From Ktedonobacteria bacterium brp13 (lineage in GTDB: Bacteria; Chloroflexota; Ktedonobacteria; Ktedonobacterales; Ktedonobacteraceae), in assembly GCA_015099395.1 (NCBI GenBank), contig AP024096.1:5518001-5582000 (forward strand): a DNA stretch of 64,000 bases, read 5' to 3'. Below the pieces are notes generated by a model that did not search any database, was not told where the DNA came from, and saw nothing but the letters and a program-made list of their open reading frames with translations. This document shows positions 46,098 through 54,993 of the stretch, one piece after another (the first letter of the stretch is position 1; each line of letters starts with the position of its first letter). Made by a program: the position numbers and the translations under genes.

Positions 46098-46216
46098 CCC
46101 ATACGCCTTCAGGCTATGGGAGGAAAGAAAGGCGTCCGCAGACGCACAATGTTTCAAGCCGTCCCCTTGCGGGGGAAGAACAGAAGTGCGGTCTGTCCTT
46201 CAATGCCAGAGATGGC
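46098..46216. other. Hairpin-rich stretch, possible right end of an iscB-less element
   Basis: In order: CCCATA.GCC-TTCA-GGCTATGGG (46098-46120), GCGTC-CGCA-GACGC (46132-46145), GTCCCC/GGGGGA (46161-46176), and GCCA/TGGC near 46210. Subterminal hairpins mark IS200/IS605-type ends, so the first may be the right end, but the iscB right end is outside the window and cannot be compared. Confidence 0.4.
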
Positions 46217-46238
46217 TGGCACCCTTTTCCGCACAAAG

Positions 46239-46521
46239 TAATGTGTGCCTCGTCGATGATAGCGGTCTGCACGTCTCCTGAGCACTGGCTTAACCCTCGT
46301 AGACCTGGTTAACTCAGAAGTTATAGAGCAATGCGCTGGCATGCACGCATTGGTACGTTCTTGAACATTGCCGCTATCGTAGCCCGATAACCGTTTCCCG
46401 CCCCAAGGGGCATGCAAGGAACAGTCCTGGCTGGGACTGGTCAGGTAAGCTCGCAGAGAAGACGGGCAGAAACCACCCCATCTCTACAAGCCCGTCCCGT
46501 TTAGGGGACAGGGTTCCTGAC
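46239..46521 (-). ncRNA. Stand-alone omega-RNA without iscB, 3' of a kinase gene
   Basis: Shares with the iscB-linked region (545-947) the terminus GTCAGGAACCC (46511-46521), ACCTGACCAGTC, the TGCATGCCAGC core with a compensatory stem, GGGTTAA(G)CCAGTG, and GACGAGGCA. Internal hairpins GACGGGC/GCCCGTC and GCCCC-TT-GGGGC replace different hairpins at the first locus. No iscB reading frame follows at lower coordinates; recX ends there. The 5' end lies 24 bp past the kinase stop with no terminator between, so it could be processed from kinase mRNA. The candidate guide is 46522-46537. Confidence 0.75.
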
Positions 46522-46544
46522 ATTGTAGAGACTACATATAGCAC

Positions 46545-48953
46545 CTAGTTGGATACAGCCGGCAAATGGACCGTTGGGATATTGATTGGCTGCAACTGGG
46601 TGATCTTAATCTGCCGGAGACTGCCTGGGATGCTGTTGCCGTAGCTCAGGCGTACTGAAGCCACCGAGGGATCAAGGTTCGGCAGATTTTTGAGGTACGC
46701 ACGTGCATCGATGGCAGACATACCTTCAAGATGCTTCTGAATAACCGCCAGTTGATCCTGCGTGAGTTGATAGCTTGCAACGCCCCCCACAGCGATAGCA
46801 ATCTTGACGTCGCCGTTCGCGCCAACACTGCGAATAACCGGTTGACCGACGCGCGTCATAGTATCGATCAGACTATACTGCGCTGGCGTCTTCTGCTTTA
46901 AGAGTTGCAATGCCAGTGTGCGTACATCCGAAGCGCGGATATACTCTATGCTCCCTTGTTCTGTCATTGTCACGGTCATACTCGTGCTGACGGTCCCCAG
47001 TGGAGGAGCTGACTCGACATCGCCATCCGAGTAAATGATATTGCCGATAGTTGTCACACCTTGCGTACCGACCTGTTTATTAATATTCTGCGCGATCGTA
47101 CTTCTCAGACCTGGTCGCAGTTGCGCCGATAGATAGCTCACATCGTTGAGCGAGACGGTCTGCTTGCAATCAAAAATTCCCATCACGCAGCCACTGACAC
47201 CGGTAGGCGCACCCTGCAAAGAGCCCTTCTGTGTGACTGTCAGCGCACTGGCTGGCAACGTATCCTGGCTCACATTGATACTCTTGACGTTCGGCGAGGC
47301 AGTCATAGTCAGAACCTCGCTTACAGGCTGCATACGTGGGCCAACCGTGACCGTTGCCGTTATAGAAGCGGCCCAGACCAGATAGCCGCCACCGATCAAT
47401 GCCACCAGGATCAGGACAGAAATGATAGCAATCAGCAATCCCAGCGAACTACGGCGGGGACGCGTACTCGGGGTATCAGCGGCAACAGGTGTAAGTACAC
47501 CACCAGCCGCACCGTTCACCGTCTTCGTTCCAACAAAGGGCACACTACGAAGCAGTGTACGCTTCTGCGGCTGAGCTTTTGCGAGTTCTGCATCGGATTC
47601 AGCACTATCGAGATCAATCATCGAAGTCGGAGCATCATAGTCATCACGGCGAAACTTGCGGTTAGCAGACGATGTTGGCAGGACAGTACCAGCCTGTGGC
47701 GGCAACTGTGCGGGCGCGAATGGGTGTGGATTCACCGAAGTGCGACGATCGAGCACGACATATTCCCTCTCAGGGGCTCCTGAGTCTGTGCTCTCACTCG
47801 CTGGTAGTATATGCTCACCTGAACTGCGACGCCGGTTGAGCCGCTCTAATGGCGAGATAACGACCTGCTCCTGAGCCTGCGCTACTGGCCTCGCAGTAAG
47901 AGGAGGCAGGGCAGGATTTGACTGCCGTCCAGTCTGTGAAGACGGTGAAGGCAAACGGGACGTCGCGGGATACGCCGGTGAAGATGGAGAGGATACAGGG
48001 GCGTCCTCGATCGTATAACGCGCCGTCGCGAGATCAGGCACAGATCTGCCAGGTTCTGGTGTACGAGGACGCTCGGCTGGACGTTCAAAGGTCGAAGTAA
48101 GTGGCTGCATCGTCGATAAAGAACGGCAAGCGTGCTCAAAGGCCCGTAGCAACTCGTCAGCAGAGGCAAACCGTTGCTCTGGATCAGGGGCCAGACAATG
48201 GGCAACGACATCTGAGAGCGGTGCGGGCAGGGCATGGAGATCCTCAGCGTGCTCTGGTAAGCCACCGGTCAGCATCAAGAAGAGAATTACACCCAGCGAA
48301 TAGATATCATTACTCGGTGCAGCGATACCCCGTCTGCGCTCGGGAGCCATATAGGCTGCAGTCCCCGGCGCGCCATCCGTAGCGGTCAATGCAGCATTGG
48401 GCGGCAAGCCCTGCGCAACCGCGATCCCAAAATCGATCAGACGCACATAGACGCGCTCGCTATCCTCTTCTTTATCCAGCAGAATATTGCCAGGTTTGAG
48501 ATCCCGATGGACAATACCACGCTTATGCAGGTAGGAGACCGCACGAACAAGCGCACCAAAAATATCGTGGACCTCAGCCAGTGAGAGCGGACCACGCCCA
48601 ATGCGCTGTGCCAGCGTCCCACCCGCAATATAAGGAGTCACGATAAACAGACGACCTTGTTCTTCACCAAACTCAAGCAGAGGTAGAATATGATCATGCT
48701 TCAGATAGGAGCCCACCTCAGCTTCACGCAGAAAGCGTTGACGTGCAATGGCATCGTTAACCAGGTCGGGGCGAATAATCTTGACAGCCACCTCACGCCC
48801 AAATGCCGTCCGCTGGTGAGCCAGGTAGACCTCGCCCATTCCTCCCACGTCGACACGCCGCACCAGATCATAATTACCGAAGGAAAGTAAACCAGGCTGC
48901 TCATCGTTACTGGATTGTCTGCGTTCTGAAATGAAACCGTTTTGTTCTTTCAT
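46545..48953 (-). CDS. Membrane Ser/Thr protein kinase with baseplate-J-like extracytoplasmic domain
   Basis: An 802-residue PknB-type kinase. Domain about residues 25-290: VDVGGMGEVYLAH, EVAVKIIRPD, HRDLKPGNILL, DFGIAV, YMAPERR. A Pro/Ser/Arg-rich linker of about 200 residues follows, one transmembrane helix (about 503-525, LLIAIISVLILVALIGGGYLVW), and an outside part of about 275 residues: ITATVTVGPRMQPVSEVL..., ending ARAYLKNLPNLDPSVASVRLSYGN. That ending resembles baseplate J/gp47-like domains common in Chloroflexota membrane proteins; this assignment is tentative. No strong ribosome site precedes ATG 48953. An omega-RNA follows directly in the same direction. Confidence 0.85.
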   Translation of the reverse strand: MKEQNGFISERRQSSNDEQPGLLSFGNYDLVRRVDVGGMGEVYLAHQRTAFGREVAVKIIRPDLVNDAIARQRFLREAEVGSYLKHDHILPLLEFGEEQGRLFIVTPYIAGGTLAQRIGRGPLSLAEVHDIFGALVRAVSYLHKRGIVHRDLKPGNILLDKEEDSERVYVRLIDFGIAVAQGLPPNAALTATDGAPGTAAYMAPERRRGIAAPSNDIYSLGVILFLMLTGGLPEHAEDLHALPAPLSDVVAHCLAPDPEQRFASADELLRAFEHACRSLSTMQPLTSTFERPAERPRTPEPGRSVPDLATARYTIEDAPVSSPSSPAYPATSRLPSPSSQTGRQSNPALPPLTARPVAQAQEQVVISPLERLNRRRSSGEHILPASESTDSGAPEREYVVLDRRTSVNPHPFAPAQLPPQAGTVLPTSSANRKFRRDDYDAPTSMIDLDSAESDAELAKAQPQKRTLLRSVPFVGTKTVNGAAGGVLTPVAADTPSTRPRRSSLGLLIAIISVLILVALIGGGYLVWAASITATVTVGPRMQPVSEVLTMTASPNVKSINVSQDTLPASALTVTQKGSLQGAPTGVSGCVMGIFDCKQTVSLNDVSYLSAQLRPGLRSTIAQNINKQVGTQGVTTIGNIIYSDGDVESAPPLGTVSTSMTVTMTEQGSIEYIRASDVRTLALQLLKQKTPAQYSLIDTMTRVGQPVIRSVGANGDVKIAIAVGGVASYQLTQDQLAVIQKHLEGMSAIDARAYLKNLPNLDPSVASVRLSYGNSIPGSLRQIKITQLQPINIPTVHLPAVSN

Positions 48954-49247
48954 CTGTTTATTTCAATGGTGTGTGTCATCGGGAGGGCGCGAACCCTTTT
49001 GAGAGAGGACGCATGGCCCTCCCCTACATGAGGAAAACCTGTTTTCAGCATTCTGTGGGAAGGCGATTGCTTCCCTTCAAGCGAGAAAGATATTACATAC
49101 ATCTTAACAGCAGTATAGCACTTGCATGCGCAGAAATAAAGGGCCTTTTTTGCAGCCAATCAAACTTTCTATTACCAAAACAGGGTCAAAATGCAAAAAT
49201 CCAAGCGAAATAGAGATCCGTCTCCGCACATTTGCATACTCTTCCTC
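48954..49247. other. Gap between kinase gene and groESL promoter
   Basis: A short inverted repeat GGGAGGGC/GCCCTCCC spans 48979-49024. No gene or known RNA was seen. Confidence 0.5.
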
Positions 49248-49276
49248 TTGCGGATTAAAGGCCTATGTTGTATTAT
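49248..49276 (+). promoter_or_regulatory. groESL sigma70 promoter
   Basis: TTGCGG (49248-49253), 17-bp spacer, TATTAT (49271-49276). Transcription would start next to the CIRCE element. Confidence 0.7.
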
Positions 49277-49288
49277 ATAGCCGGTTCA

Positions 49289-49315
49289 TTCGCACTCTAA
49301 ACAAGAGAGTGCTAG
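49289..49315. promoter_or_regulatory. CIRCE operator (HrcA)
   Basis: TTCGCACTC, 9-nt spacer, GAGTGCTAG. Consensus is TTAGCACTC-N9-GAGTGCTAA; 15 of 18 positions match. HrcA binding here represses groESL until heat stress. hrcA itself is not in the window. Confidence 0.92.
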
Positions 49316-49399
49316 CAATTTATGGCAGTACGAGAGAAGAGGAAAAAGCCTCTCGTAGCTACCCTTTATATACACACTGAACAGGGAGGAAATTGGAGC

Positions 49400-49693
49400 A
49401 TGACAGCTAAGCTTCAGCCATTAGGCGACCGCGTGGTAGTGAAACCACTGGCACGTGAAAGCGTAACCCGCAGTGGCATTGTTCTGCCAGACACAGCAAA
49501 AGAGAAGCCCCAGGAGGGCGAGATTCTGGCAATCGGGAACGGAAAAGTACTGGACAACGGCAAACGTGCGGTTCTCGAAGTGACCATAGGTCAGCGTGTA
49601 TTATTTGCAAAATACGCCGGCACCGAAGTCAAGGTTGAGGGTGAAGAGTATCTGATCCTTCGCGAGAGCGACATCATGGGCATTATTGAATAA
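49400..49693 (+). CDS. groES: Co-chaperonin GroES
   Basis: GroES caps the GroEL chamber. The 97-residue protein has [14 protein letters not shown], the mobile loop [22 protein letters not shown], and [32 protein letters not shown] 49400 follows AGGGAGGAAATTGGAG. The frame extends upstream to 49322 without similarity. groEL follows 71 bp later under the same CIRCE-controlled promoter. Confidence 0.97.
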   Translation: MTAKLQPLGDRVVVKPLARESVTRSGIVLPDTAKEKPQEGEILAIGNGKVLDNGKRAVLEVTIGQRVLFAKYAGTEVKVEGEEYLILRESDIMGIIE

Positions 49694-49764
49694 CCATACA
49701 CTATACGTAGGTAAGGGTCGAACTAAGATCGACCCGAGTTGGTTGTATCAGAGGAGTACATTTC

Positions 49765-51405
49765 GTGGCAAAACGATTACAGTTTGATGAGCAGGCGCGC
49801 CACTCTCTGAAAAAGGGAATGAGCACAGTAGCAAATGCGGTCCGCGTAACAATTGGACCTAAAGGGCGCAACGTCGTGCTGGACAAAAAGTTTGGCGCTC
49901 CAACAATCACGAACGATGGTGTTAGCATCGCTCGCGAAATTGAGCTGCCTGATGCATTTGAAAACATGGGCGCTCAGTTGCTAAAAGAGGCTGCGACCAA
50001 GACCAATGACGTCGCAGGTGATGGCACAACCACAGCGACCGTGCTGGCACACGCAGTTGTCAACGAAGGACTGAAGAACCTGGCCGCCGGAGCCAATCCG
50101 ATGATCCTGCGCCATGGCCTGGATAAGGGTCTGGCCGCCGTGATCGCTGACATTAAGTCACAGGCCAAACCAGTTGAGACTCGCGAAGCGATCGCGCAAG
50201 TTGCCTCTATTTCTGCTGGCGATGCCGAGATCGGAAACCTGATCGCTGAGGTCATGGAAAAGGTTGGCAAAGACGGCGTTATCACCGTTGAAGAGGGTCG
50301 TGGTATTACCACCGAGAAAGAGTATACCGAGGGTATGCAGTTCGACCGTGGTTTCATCTCACCATACATGGCAACCAATGCAGAGCACACCATCGCAGAG
50401 CTCTCCGATCCTTATATCCTCATCACCGACAAGAAGATCAGCGCCATCGCTGACATCCTGCCGATCCTTGAGGCTGTATTACAGACCGGCCGCAAAGACC
50501 TGGTAATCATCGCCGAGGACGTCGACGGTGAGGCCCTGGCAACCCTGGTAGTCAACAAGATGCGTGGTGCATTCAATGTACTGGGTATCAAGGCCCCTGG
50601 CTTTGGTGACCGCCGTGAGGCCATGCTGGAGGATATCGCTATCCTGACCGGTGCAGCCGTTATCACCGAGAAGAAGGGTCTGAAGCTTGAGAATGCCACC
50701 CTGGAAGACCTCGGTAGCGCTCGCACCGTCACTTCAAACAAAGATAACACCACCATCGTTGAGGGCGCTGGCACATCCCAGGATATCCATGCCCGTGTCG
50801 GTCAGATCCGCACACTCATCAACGACACCACCAGCGACTATGATCGCGAGAAGCTCCAGGAGCGTCTGGCGAAACTGGCCGGTGGCGTTGGCGTAATCCG
50901 CGTTGGCGCAGCCACTGAAGTTGAGATGAAAGAGAAGAAGCATCGCGTAGAGGACGCTCTGTCAGCGACCCGCGCCGCGATTGAAGAGGGTATCGTCCCT
51001 GGTGGTGGTTCCGCTCTAATCGCTGCAATCGCCGCACTTGATGGCGTTCAGGTCCAGGCTGGCGAAGAGGCAACCGGCGTCGACATTCTGCGCCGCGCGC
51101 TTGAAGAGCCACTGCGCCAGATCGCTATCAACGCTGGTAAAGATGGTTCAGTCGTTGTTGCTGGCGTCATCAATAGCCCACGCGGCTATGGCTTCAACGC
51201 ATTGACCAACGAGTATGTCGACATGGTTCAGGCTGGTATCATCGACCCGGTAAAAGTGACCCGCTCCGCTCTGCAAAACGCAGTCAGCATCGCGAGCATG
51301 GTCCTTTCAACCGATACCCTGATCACCGACATCCCCGAAGAGAATCCTGCTCCTGCCGCAGGCGGCGGTATGCCTGGTGGTATGCCCGGCATGGGAATGA
51401 TGTAG
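49765..51405 (+). CDS. groEL: Chaperonin GroEL
   Basis: The 60-kDa chaperonin, 546 residues from GTG 49765 (GAGGAG upstream). Seen: [43 protein letters not shown] (ATP site with the catalytic Asp), [13 protein letters not shown], and the conserved [11 protein letters not shown]. The tail [14 protein letters not shown] is the usual flexible Gly-Met end. The tail and length point to the ordinary type I chaperonin. A terminator follows. Confidence 0.98.
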   Translation: MAKRLQFDEQARHSLKKGMSTVANAVRVTIGPKGRNVVLDKKFGAPTITNDGVSIAREIELPDAFENMGAQLLKEAATKTNDVAGDGTTTATVLAHAVVNEGLKNLAAGANPMILRHGLDKGLAAVIADIKSQAKPVETREAIAQVASISAGDAEIGNLIAEVMEKVGKDGVITVEEGRGITTEKEYTEGMQFDRGFISPYMATNAEHTIAELSDPYILITDKKISAIADILPILEAVLQTGRKDLVIIAEDVDGEALATLVVNKMRGAFNVLGIKAPGFGDRREAMLEDIAILTGAAVITEKKGLKLENATLEDLGSARTVTSNKDNTTIVEGAGTSQDIHARVGQIRTLINDTTSDYDREKLQERLAKLAGGVGVIRVGAATEVEMKEKKHRVEDALSATRAAIEEGIVPGGGSALIAAIAALDGVQVQAGEEATGVDILRRALEEPLRQIAINAGKDGSVVVAGVINSPRGYGFNALTNEYVDMVQAGIIDPVKVTRSALQNAVSIASMVLSTDTLITDIPEENPAPAAGGGMPGGMPGMGMM

Positions 51406-51433
51406 TCACTACAACGCATTCCCGACTCAGACA

Positions 51434-51482
51434 AAGAAGATGTCAGGAGTATCCGAAATGGATGCTCCTGGCATCTTCTTTT
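51434..51482 (+). terminator. groESL terminator
   Basis: AAGAAGATG.CAGGAG..TCC pairs with GGA..CTCCTG.CATCTTCTT, about 19 bp, loop GAAAT, then TTTT. Confidence 0.92.
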
Positions 51483-52010
51483 CGATATTGTATACCTTAT
51501 TGTATACCCTTTCTATACTGTATCCAATGAACGAGATAGAGCATAGGCAAGTACGTAAGTACAGCTATTACATGCTATGCGCAATATGAGAATAGCGGTA
51601 CATTGTTATTTTTAAAAATGGAGCATTGCCAGAGGGATAAGAGCAGACAGCCAGCATAATTTATGAGCAGAATAGGTATGGTATAATAATGTATAGGATA
51701 CACAAATTGATGTATAGCTCCGGACAGTAGATAGTTGTTCTATAGTTAGCATGTACATAGTATTTTTTGGGGACCAGTAAAGCGGACGCATAGTAGGCCT
51801 GAGCTCCCTTCTAGAGCTAGCCCAGATGGCTTATGCCATACGTAATAGCGCTGCAGCTATGATAAAATCCAATCCAAGAGTCCTTTACGCTCTTCTCGTC
51901 ATTGGTATCGTTACTGTGGACGATACAGGCAAGCAATAATGTTTTAGTAAATAGAAGGATTCTCACATAGAAGAGTAGTCGCATTTTTCAAAGTCACTCA
52001 AAGGAGCACG
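51483..52010. other. Long leader region before the methyltransferase gene
   Basis: About 530 bp with AT-rich words such as TATAATAATGTATA. Direct TTGTATACC repeats occur near 51488-51505, and a GTATCG/CGATAC hairpin near 51905. No gene was found. Confidence 0.5.
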
Positions 52011-52796
52011 ATTACGTCTATTAATTTTCATAGCGAACAGCTTCGCGGCTCATATGCAACACGCCAGGCCACTGGAACCTGGAAGACGTTGATCAACAAC
52101 ATCGTCGACGTCAATGGAAGCTATATCGCCGATATTGGCTGTGGCGGCGGCATCTATGCCAAGGCGCTTCTAGAGATGGGTGCAGGTCATCTTACCTGTA
52201 TCGACTCATCAGAAGTTATGCTCTCAGATGCCAAAAGCAAGCTCAAAGCCTATCAGAATACCAATTTTATCCAGGGTGAAGCCTTACACACAGACACAGA
52301 GGAGAAGCACTTCAATATCGTATTAGAACGTGCGCTGATCCACCATCTGGACAAAGAAGAGCTGAACGATGCCTTCGCCGAGGCCCTGCGCATCCTGAAG
52401 CCCGGTAGCACACTGATCGTTCAAGATCGTACACCAGAGGATTGCCAGCTTCCTGGCAGTGAGACAAACATACGTGGTTACATCTTCGCGCGCCATCCGC
52501 GCCTTGCTCAAGTCGAGGTAGCGCGCCGGCATACCAATGCCACCGTCCAACATGCTCTCCATACAGCCGGCTTCCGCCGCGTAGAGAAGCGCCACCTGTG
52601 GGAGACCCGTCAACTCTACACAAACTTTGCCGCCTTAGAAGCGGATCTCAAAGCCCGTAACGGTCGCTCTATCCTGCAAGAGCTAGCAGACAAAGAGCTC
52701 ACAGATCTTATCGATTATATTCATCGTCAAATCGAGAGCGATAGCAATACCATCATCGAGCAAGACCGCTGGACCATCTGGAACGCGATGCGCTAA
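52011..52796 (+). CDS. Class I SAM-dependent methyltransferase with unusual start
   Basis: A small-molecule methyltransferase with motif I DIGCGGGIYAKALLEMGAGHLTCIDSS, post-motif LSDAKSK and VLERALIHHLDKEELNDAFAEALRILKPGS. The first canonical start in frame, TTG 52089, would cut off a typical N-terminus (SINFHSEQLRGSYATRQATGT, read in frame before it). AAGGAG at 52001-52006 points to translation beginning near 52011-52014, where the codons are ATT and ACG, so I place the start at ATT 52011. Either a rare start codon is used or the sequence has an error. No neighbour indicates the substrate. Confidence 0.75.
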   Translation: MTSINFHSEQLRGSYATRQATGTWKTLINNIVDVNGSYIADIGCGGGIYAKALLEMGAGHLTCIDSSEVMLSDAKSKLKAYQNTNFIQGEALHTDTEEKHFNIVLERALIHHLDKEELNDAFAEALRILKPGSTLIVQDRTPEDCQLPGSETNIRGYIFARHPRLAQVEVARRHTNATVQHALHTAGFRRVEKRHLWETRQLYTNFAALEADLKARNGRSILQELADKELTDLIDYIHRQIESDSNTIIEQDRWTIWNAMR

Positions 52797-52877
52797 ACGT
52801 GCTACAAAGTGTATGTATATAGTACATAAACAACAAGTACACACGCAATATAAGAAGACAAACAGACAAACAGACAA

Positions 52878-52925
52878 GGCCTCGTGACTATCCAACGCAG
52901 GATAGCCCAACGAGACCCTTTTTTT
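52878..52925 (+). terminator. Methyltransferase gene terminator
   Basis: GG.CTCGT pairs with ACGAG.CC, enclosing CTATCC/GGATAG, followed by seven T. Confidence 0.9.
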
Positions 52926-53060
52926 GCCCTATGATAAGACACCTCTTTCTTCCCCGTTAAGCCTGGAAAAGATGGGCTTCCATTCCCATCCCAGGCGGTT
53001 TTATTGACACGTAAGCAAGCAGTATGCTACAACCAAGGCAAAACTGGAGAGACGCCCACC

Positions 53061-53465
53061 GTGCCTAGCTATGATAAGATCCCGACGTATCTCAACCTGG
53101 AACAGCGCCACGCGCTGACACAGATTCCTTCTGACCTCTCTGATTGAGACATTGCACATCACTACACCTTTACCAAGAAAGAGCGTGAGCTGATCAATCG
53201 TCGAAGACGAGCTTCTAATCGCCTTGGGTTCGCCGTCCAACTAGCCCTCTTGAAGTTTCCTGGCCGCACCCTCATGGAAGTGAAAGAGGTACCCAGAGCA
53301 GTGCTCACCGCGATTGCCGAGCAAATCGATGTCCCTGTTTCTGCCTTTACCAGCTATGGCGATCGCGAAAATACCTTATATGAGCATCTGGATGAACTCC
53401 GGTGGGAGTGTGGTTTCCGTTCCTGTGGTTGGCGGGAGTATCTGCTCGTCCAAAGAAAAGGGTAA
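53061..53465 (+). pseudogene. Tn3-family transposase, N-terminal relic (DUF4158)
   Basis: The frame from GTG 53061 reads VPSYDKIPTYLNLEQRHALT, IPSDLSD, then a TGA stop (53145-53147), then IAHHYTFTKKERELINRRRR and NRLGFAVQLALLKFPGRTL up to about 53410. This is the DUF4158 domain at the N-terminus of Tn3-type transposases. The catalytic part is gone; similarity stops before AT-rich DNA at about 53465. It is a decayed remnant. Confidence 0.85.
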
Positions 53466-53595
53466 AATAAGGTTTTTATTGCCATTGTTTCGTCCATATT
53501 TCCTTAGCGGGGAAAACGGAAAAAAATGTTGGGAGCCCTATGAATTGGAAAATGAGCTCAAATTTCAATTAGCATCACTGATGGAGGATCTTTTT

Positions 53596-54150
53596 ATGAA
53601 TCAAATTCTTATTCAAGGAATAGGATATGTAGCACTACTTTTTGCCATTCTATCATTTCAGAAAAATAAGAGGGGTATTATTCTTTTTTACCAAATTATT
53701 TCACAAACACTGTTTTTTGCGCATTATAGCTTACTCCATGCCTGGACTGGTGCAGCAATCAATGTTATTTGTACTCTTAGAGCTATCATATTCTATCAAA
53801 AAGACAGGAAAACCTGGGCACAAAATGTAGTATGGGTGTACGCATTTATGGGTGCTTTTATTCTTACAGCACTGGTTACATGGACGAATTATTATGGTTT
53901 GCTCGCCATTATAGCGACACTGGGTGACACATTTGCCCTATGGAAAGGAAGTACAAAATCAATGCGATTCTTTATGTTAATGCCACGACCATTATGGTTG
54001 TTGTATAATCTTCTTGTTGGCTCATACGCCGGTATGACTACAGAAGTATTTGTTTTTCTCTCAGTTTTAATAGGCATTCTCAGATTTGACATTCTAAACA
54101 CAAATAGCAGGGTTCCTCGAAAAGTTGTCGGCAGTAAGCGTAACCTCTGA
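53596..54150 (+). CDS. YgjV-family inner-membrane protein
   Basis: A 184-residue protein with about six short transmembrane helices: IGYVALLFAILSF, GIILFYQIISQTLFFAHYSLL, GAAINVICTLRAIIFY, WVYAFMGAFILTALV, YYGLLAIIATLGDTFALWKGS and EVFVFLSVLIGILRFDI. The pattern QxxSxxLFxxHYxLLxAxTGAxxNxxxxxR is the YgjV signature; function unknown. ATG 53596 follows TGGAGGATC. The gene is clearly more AT-rich than its surroundings and sits directly after the Tn3 relic, so transfer is likely. Confidence 0.8.
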   Translation: MNQILIQGIGYVALLFAILSFQKNKRGIILFYQIISQTLFFAHYSLLHAWTGAAINVICTLRAIIFYQKDRKTWAQNVVWVYAFMGAFILTALVTWTNYYGLLAIIATLGDTFALWKGSTKSMRFFMLMPRPLWLLYNLLVGSYAGMTTEVFVFLSVLIGILRFDILNTNSRVPRKVVGSKRNL

Positions 54151-54228
54151 AAGCAAAAGCATGTCAAGCGACATAAATTCATAGATCACATTGATTCCCA
54201 CGAATAGAGAAAGACCTTCTATGTCAAG

Positions 54229-54353
54229 TCTGTAAATTTTGACGTTACGTGGGAGGAATTTCGCTCATTGCATGTCTTTGACGGAGTGATACAACGTCAC
54301 ATGGGCCCACGGAATGTGCAAATTTCCTCCCATGAAGTGAGCAAATTTACAGA
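54229..54353. repeat. Inverted repeat pair of about 36 bp, possible miniature element
   Basis: TCTGTAAATTT...GTGGGAGGAATTT (54229-54263) and its imperfect complement AAATTTCCTCCCA...AAATTTACAGA (54317-54353) flank about 55 bp. Arm length is close to the 38-bp ends of Tn3 elements, and a Tn3 relic lies 0.8 kb away. A link is plausible but unproven. Confidence 0.6.
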
Positions 54354-54416
54354 GATGCCAGTATAGGTTGGGAATTTCCCGATCATCCTGCTGTGAATTT
54401 ACACATAATGAGTGCT

Positions 54417-54863
54417 TCAATCCGCCTTTGGAGCCATTTCTTCAGGTTCTGGATGGTCGATTTCGACTCTTCGCGCTGATTTTGTCCGTTTCGCCTCAAA
54501 AGTTGTGCTGATTTCACCCAATTTACTACTCAAGAAGGGCTGCGTTATTCCCGAGGCAAGCAATACTTCTAAATTTGCAATCCGACCCTTCCAGAACCGT
54601 TCGTAGGGTACCAACCACTCCTGAACCTCTTGAAGCGGTGCTCCCTCCAGGAAGTAGTAGCGCTGCCGTCCCTGTTTGTGTTCGCTGACTAGCCCAACAT
54701 CCCGGAGCACTTTCAGATGCTCTGAGATACTCGGCCGCTGCATAGCGAAATGGTTCGCCAGTTGCTGGACGGGCTGTTGTCCCTCGTCGCGCAGCAGACG
54801 CAGGATTTCCCGCCGCGTCGGGTTGGCGAGAGCAGCGAAGACTGTGTCGATGGGATCAAGCAT
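54417..54863 (-). CDS. ArsR-family winged-helix repressor
   Basis: A 148-residue ArsR/SmtB-type regulator. Core: FAALANPTRREILRLLRDEGQQPVQQLANHFAMQRPSISEHLKVLRDVGLVSEHKQGRQRYYFL, with the recognition helix around RPSISEHLK. The metal-binding CVC motif of ArsR is absent, so it is closer to SdpR-like non-metal repressors. The last 50 residues (KRTKSARRVEIDHPEPEEM) are charged and atypical. The upstream region carries a consensus promoter with two matching operators, indicating autoregulation. No target gene is adjacent in the same direction. Confidence 0.9.
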   Translation of the reverse strand: MLDPIDTVFAALANPTRREILRLLRDEGQQPVQQLANHFAMQRPSISEHLKVLRDVGLVSEHKQGRQRYYFLEGAPLQEVQEWLVPYERFWKGRIANLEVLLASGITQPFLSSKLGEISTTFEAKRTKSARRVEIDHPEPEEMAPKAD

Positions 54864-54894
54864 ACGTTATATCCTCTTTTCGCCTGGATAATCC

Positions 54895-54956
54895 GTAGGA
54901 AATATCCTACTAATGGGTCTGTGCATATTATACGTAGGAAAAATCCTACTTGTCAA
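54895..54956 (-). promoter_or_regulatory. arsR promoter with two palindromic operators
   Basis: On the minus strand, TTGACA (54951-54956), 18-bp spacer, TATAAT (54927-54932), both consensus. Operator 1 GTAGGATTTTTCCTAC lies between them (54934-54949). Operator 2 GTAGGATATTTCCTAC (54895-54910) follows the start site, 39 bp centre to centre. The layout fits repression by its own product. Confidence 0.85.
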
Positions 54957-54993
54957 GTTCCTCGCAACTGGGATTAGCTACGAACTGAAGATA

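Noticed and set aside
46154-46417. Reading frame of 87 codons on the minus strand overlapping the second omega-RNA
   Set aside because: It covers conserved RNA structure, has no similarity to IscB and no ribosome site; it is not a nuclease remnant.
48979-49024. Inverted repeat GGGAGGGC/GCCCTCCC as a riboswitch before groES
   Set aside because: It lies about 225 bp upstream of the promoter and has no known aptamer features.
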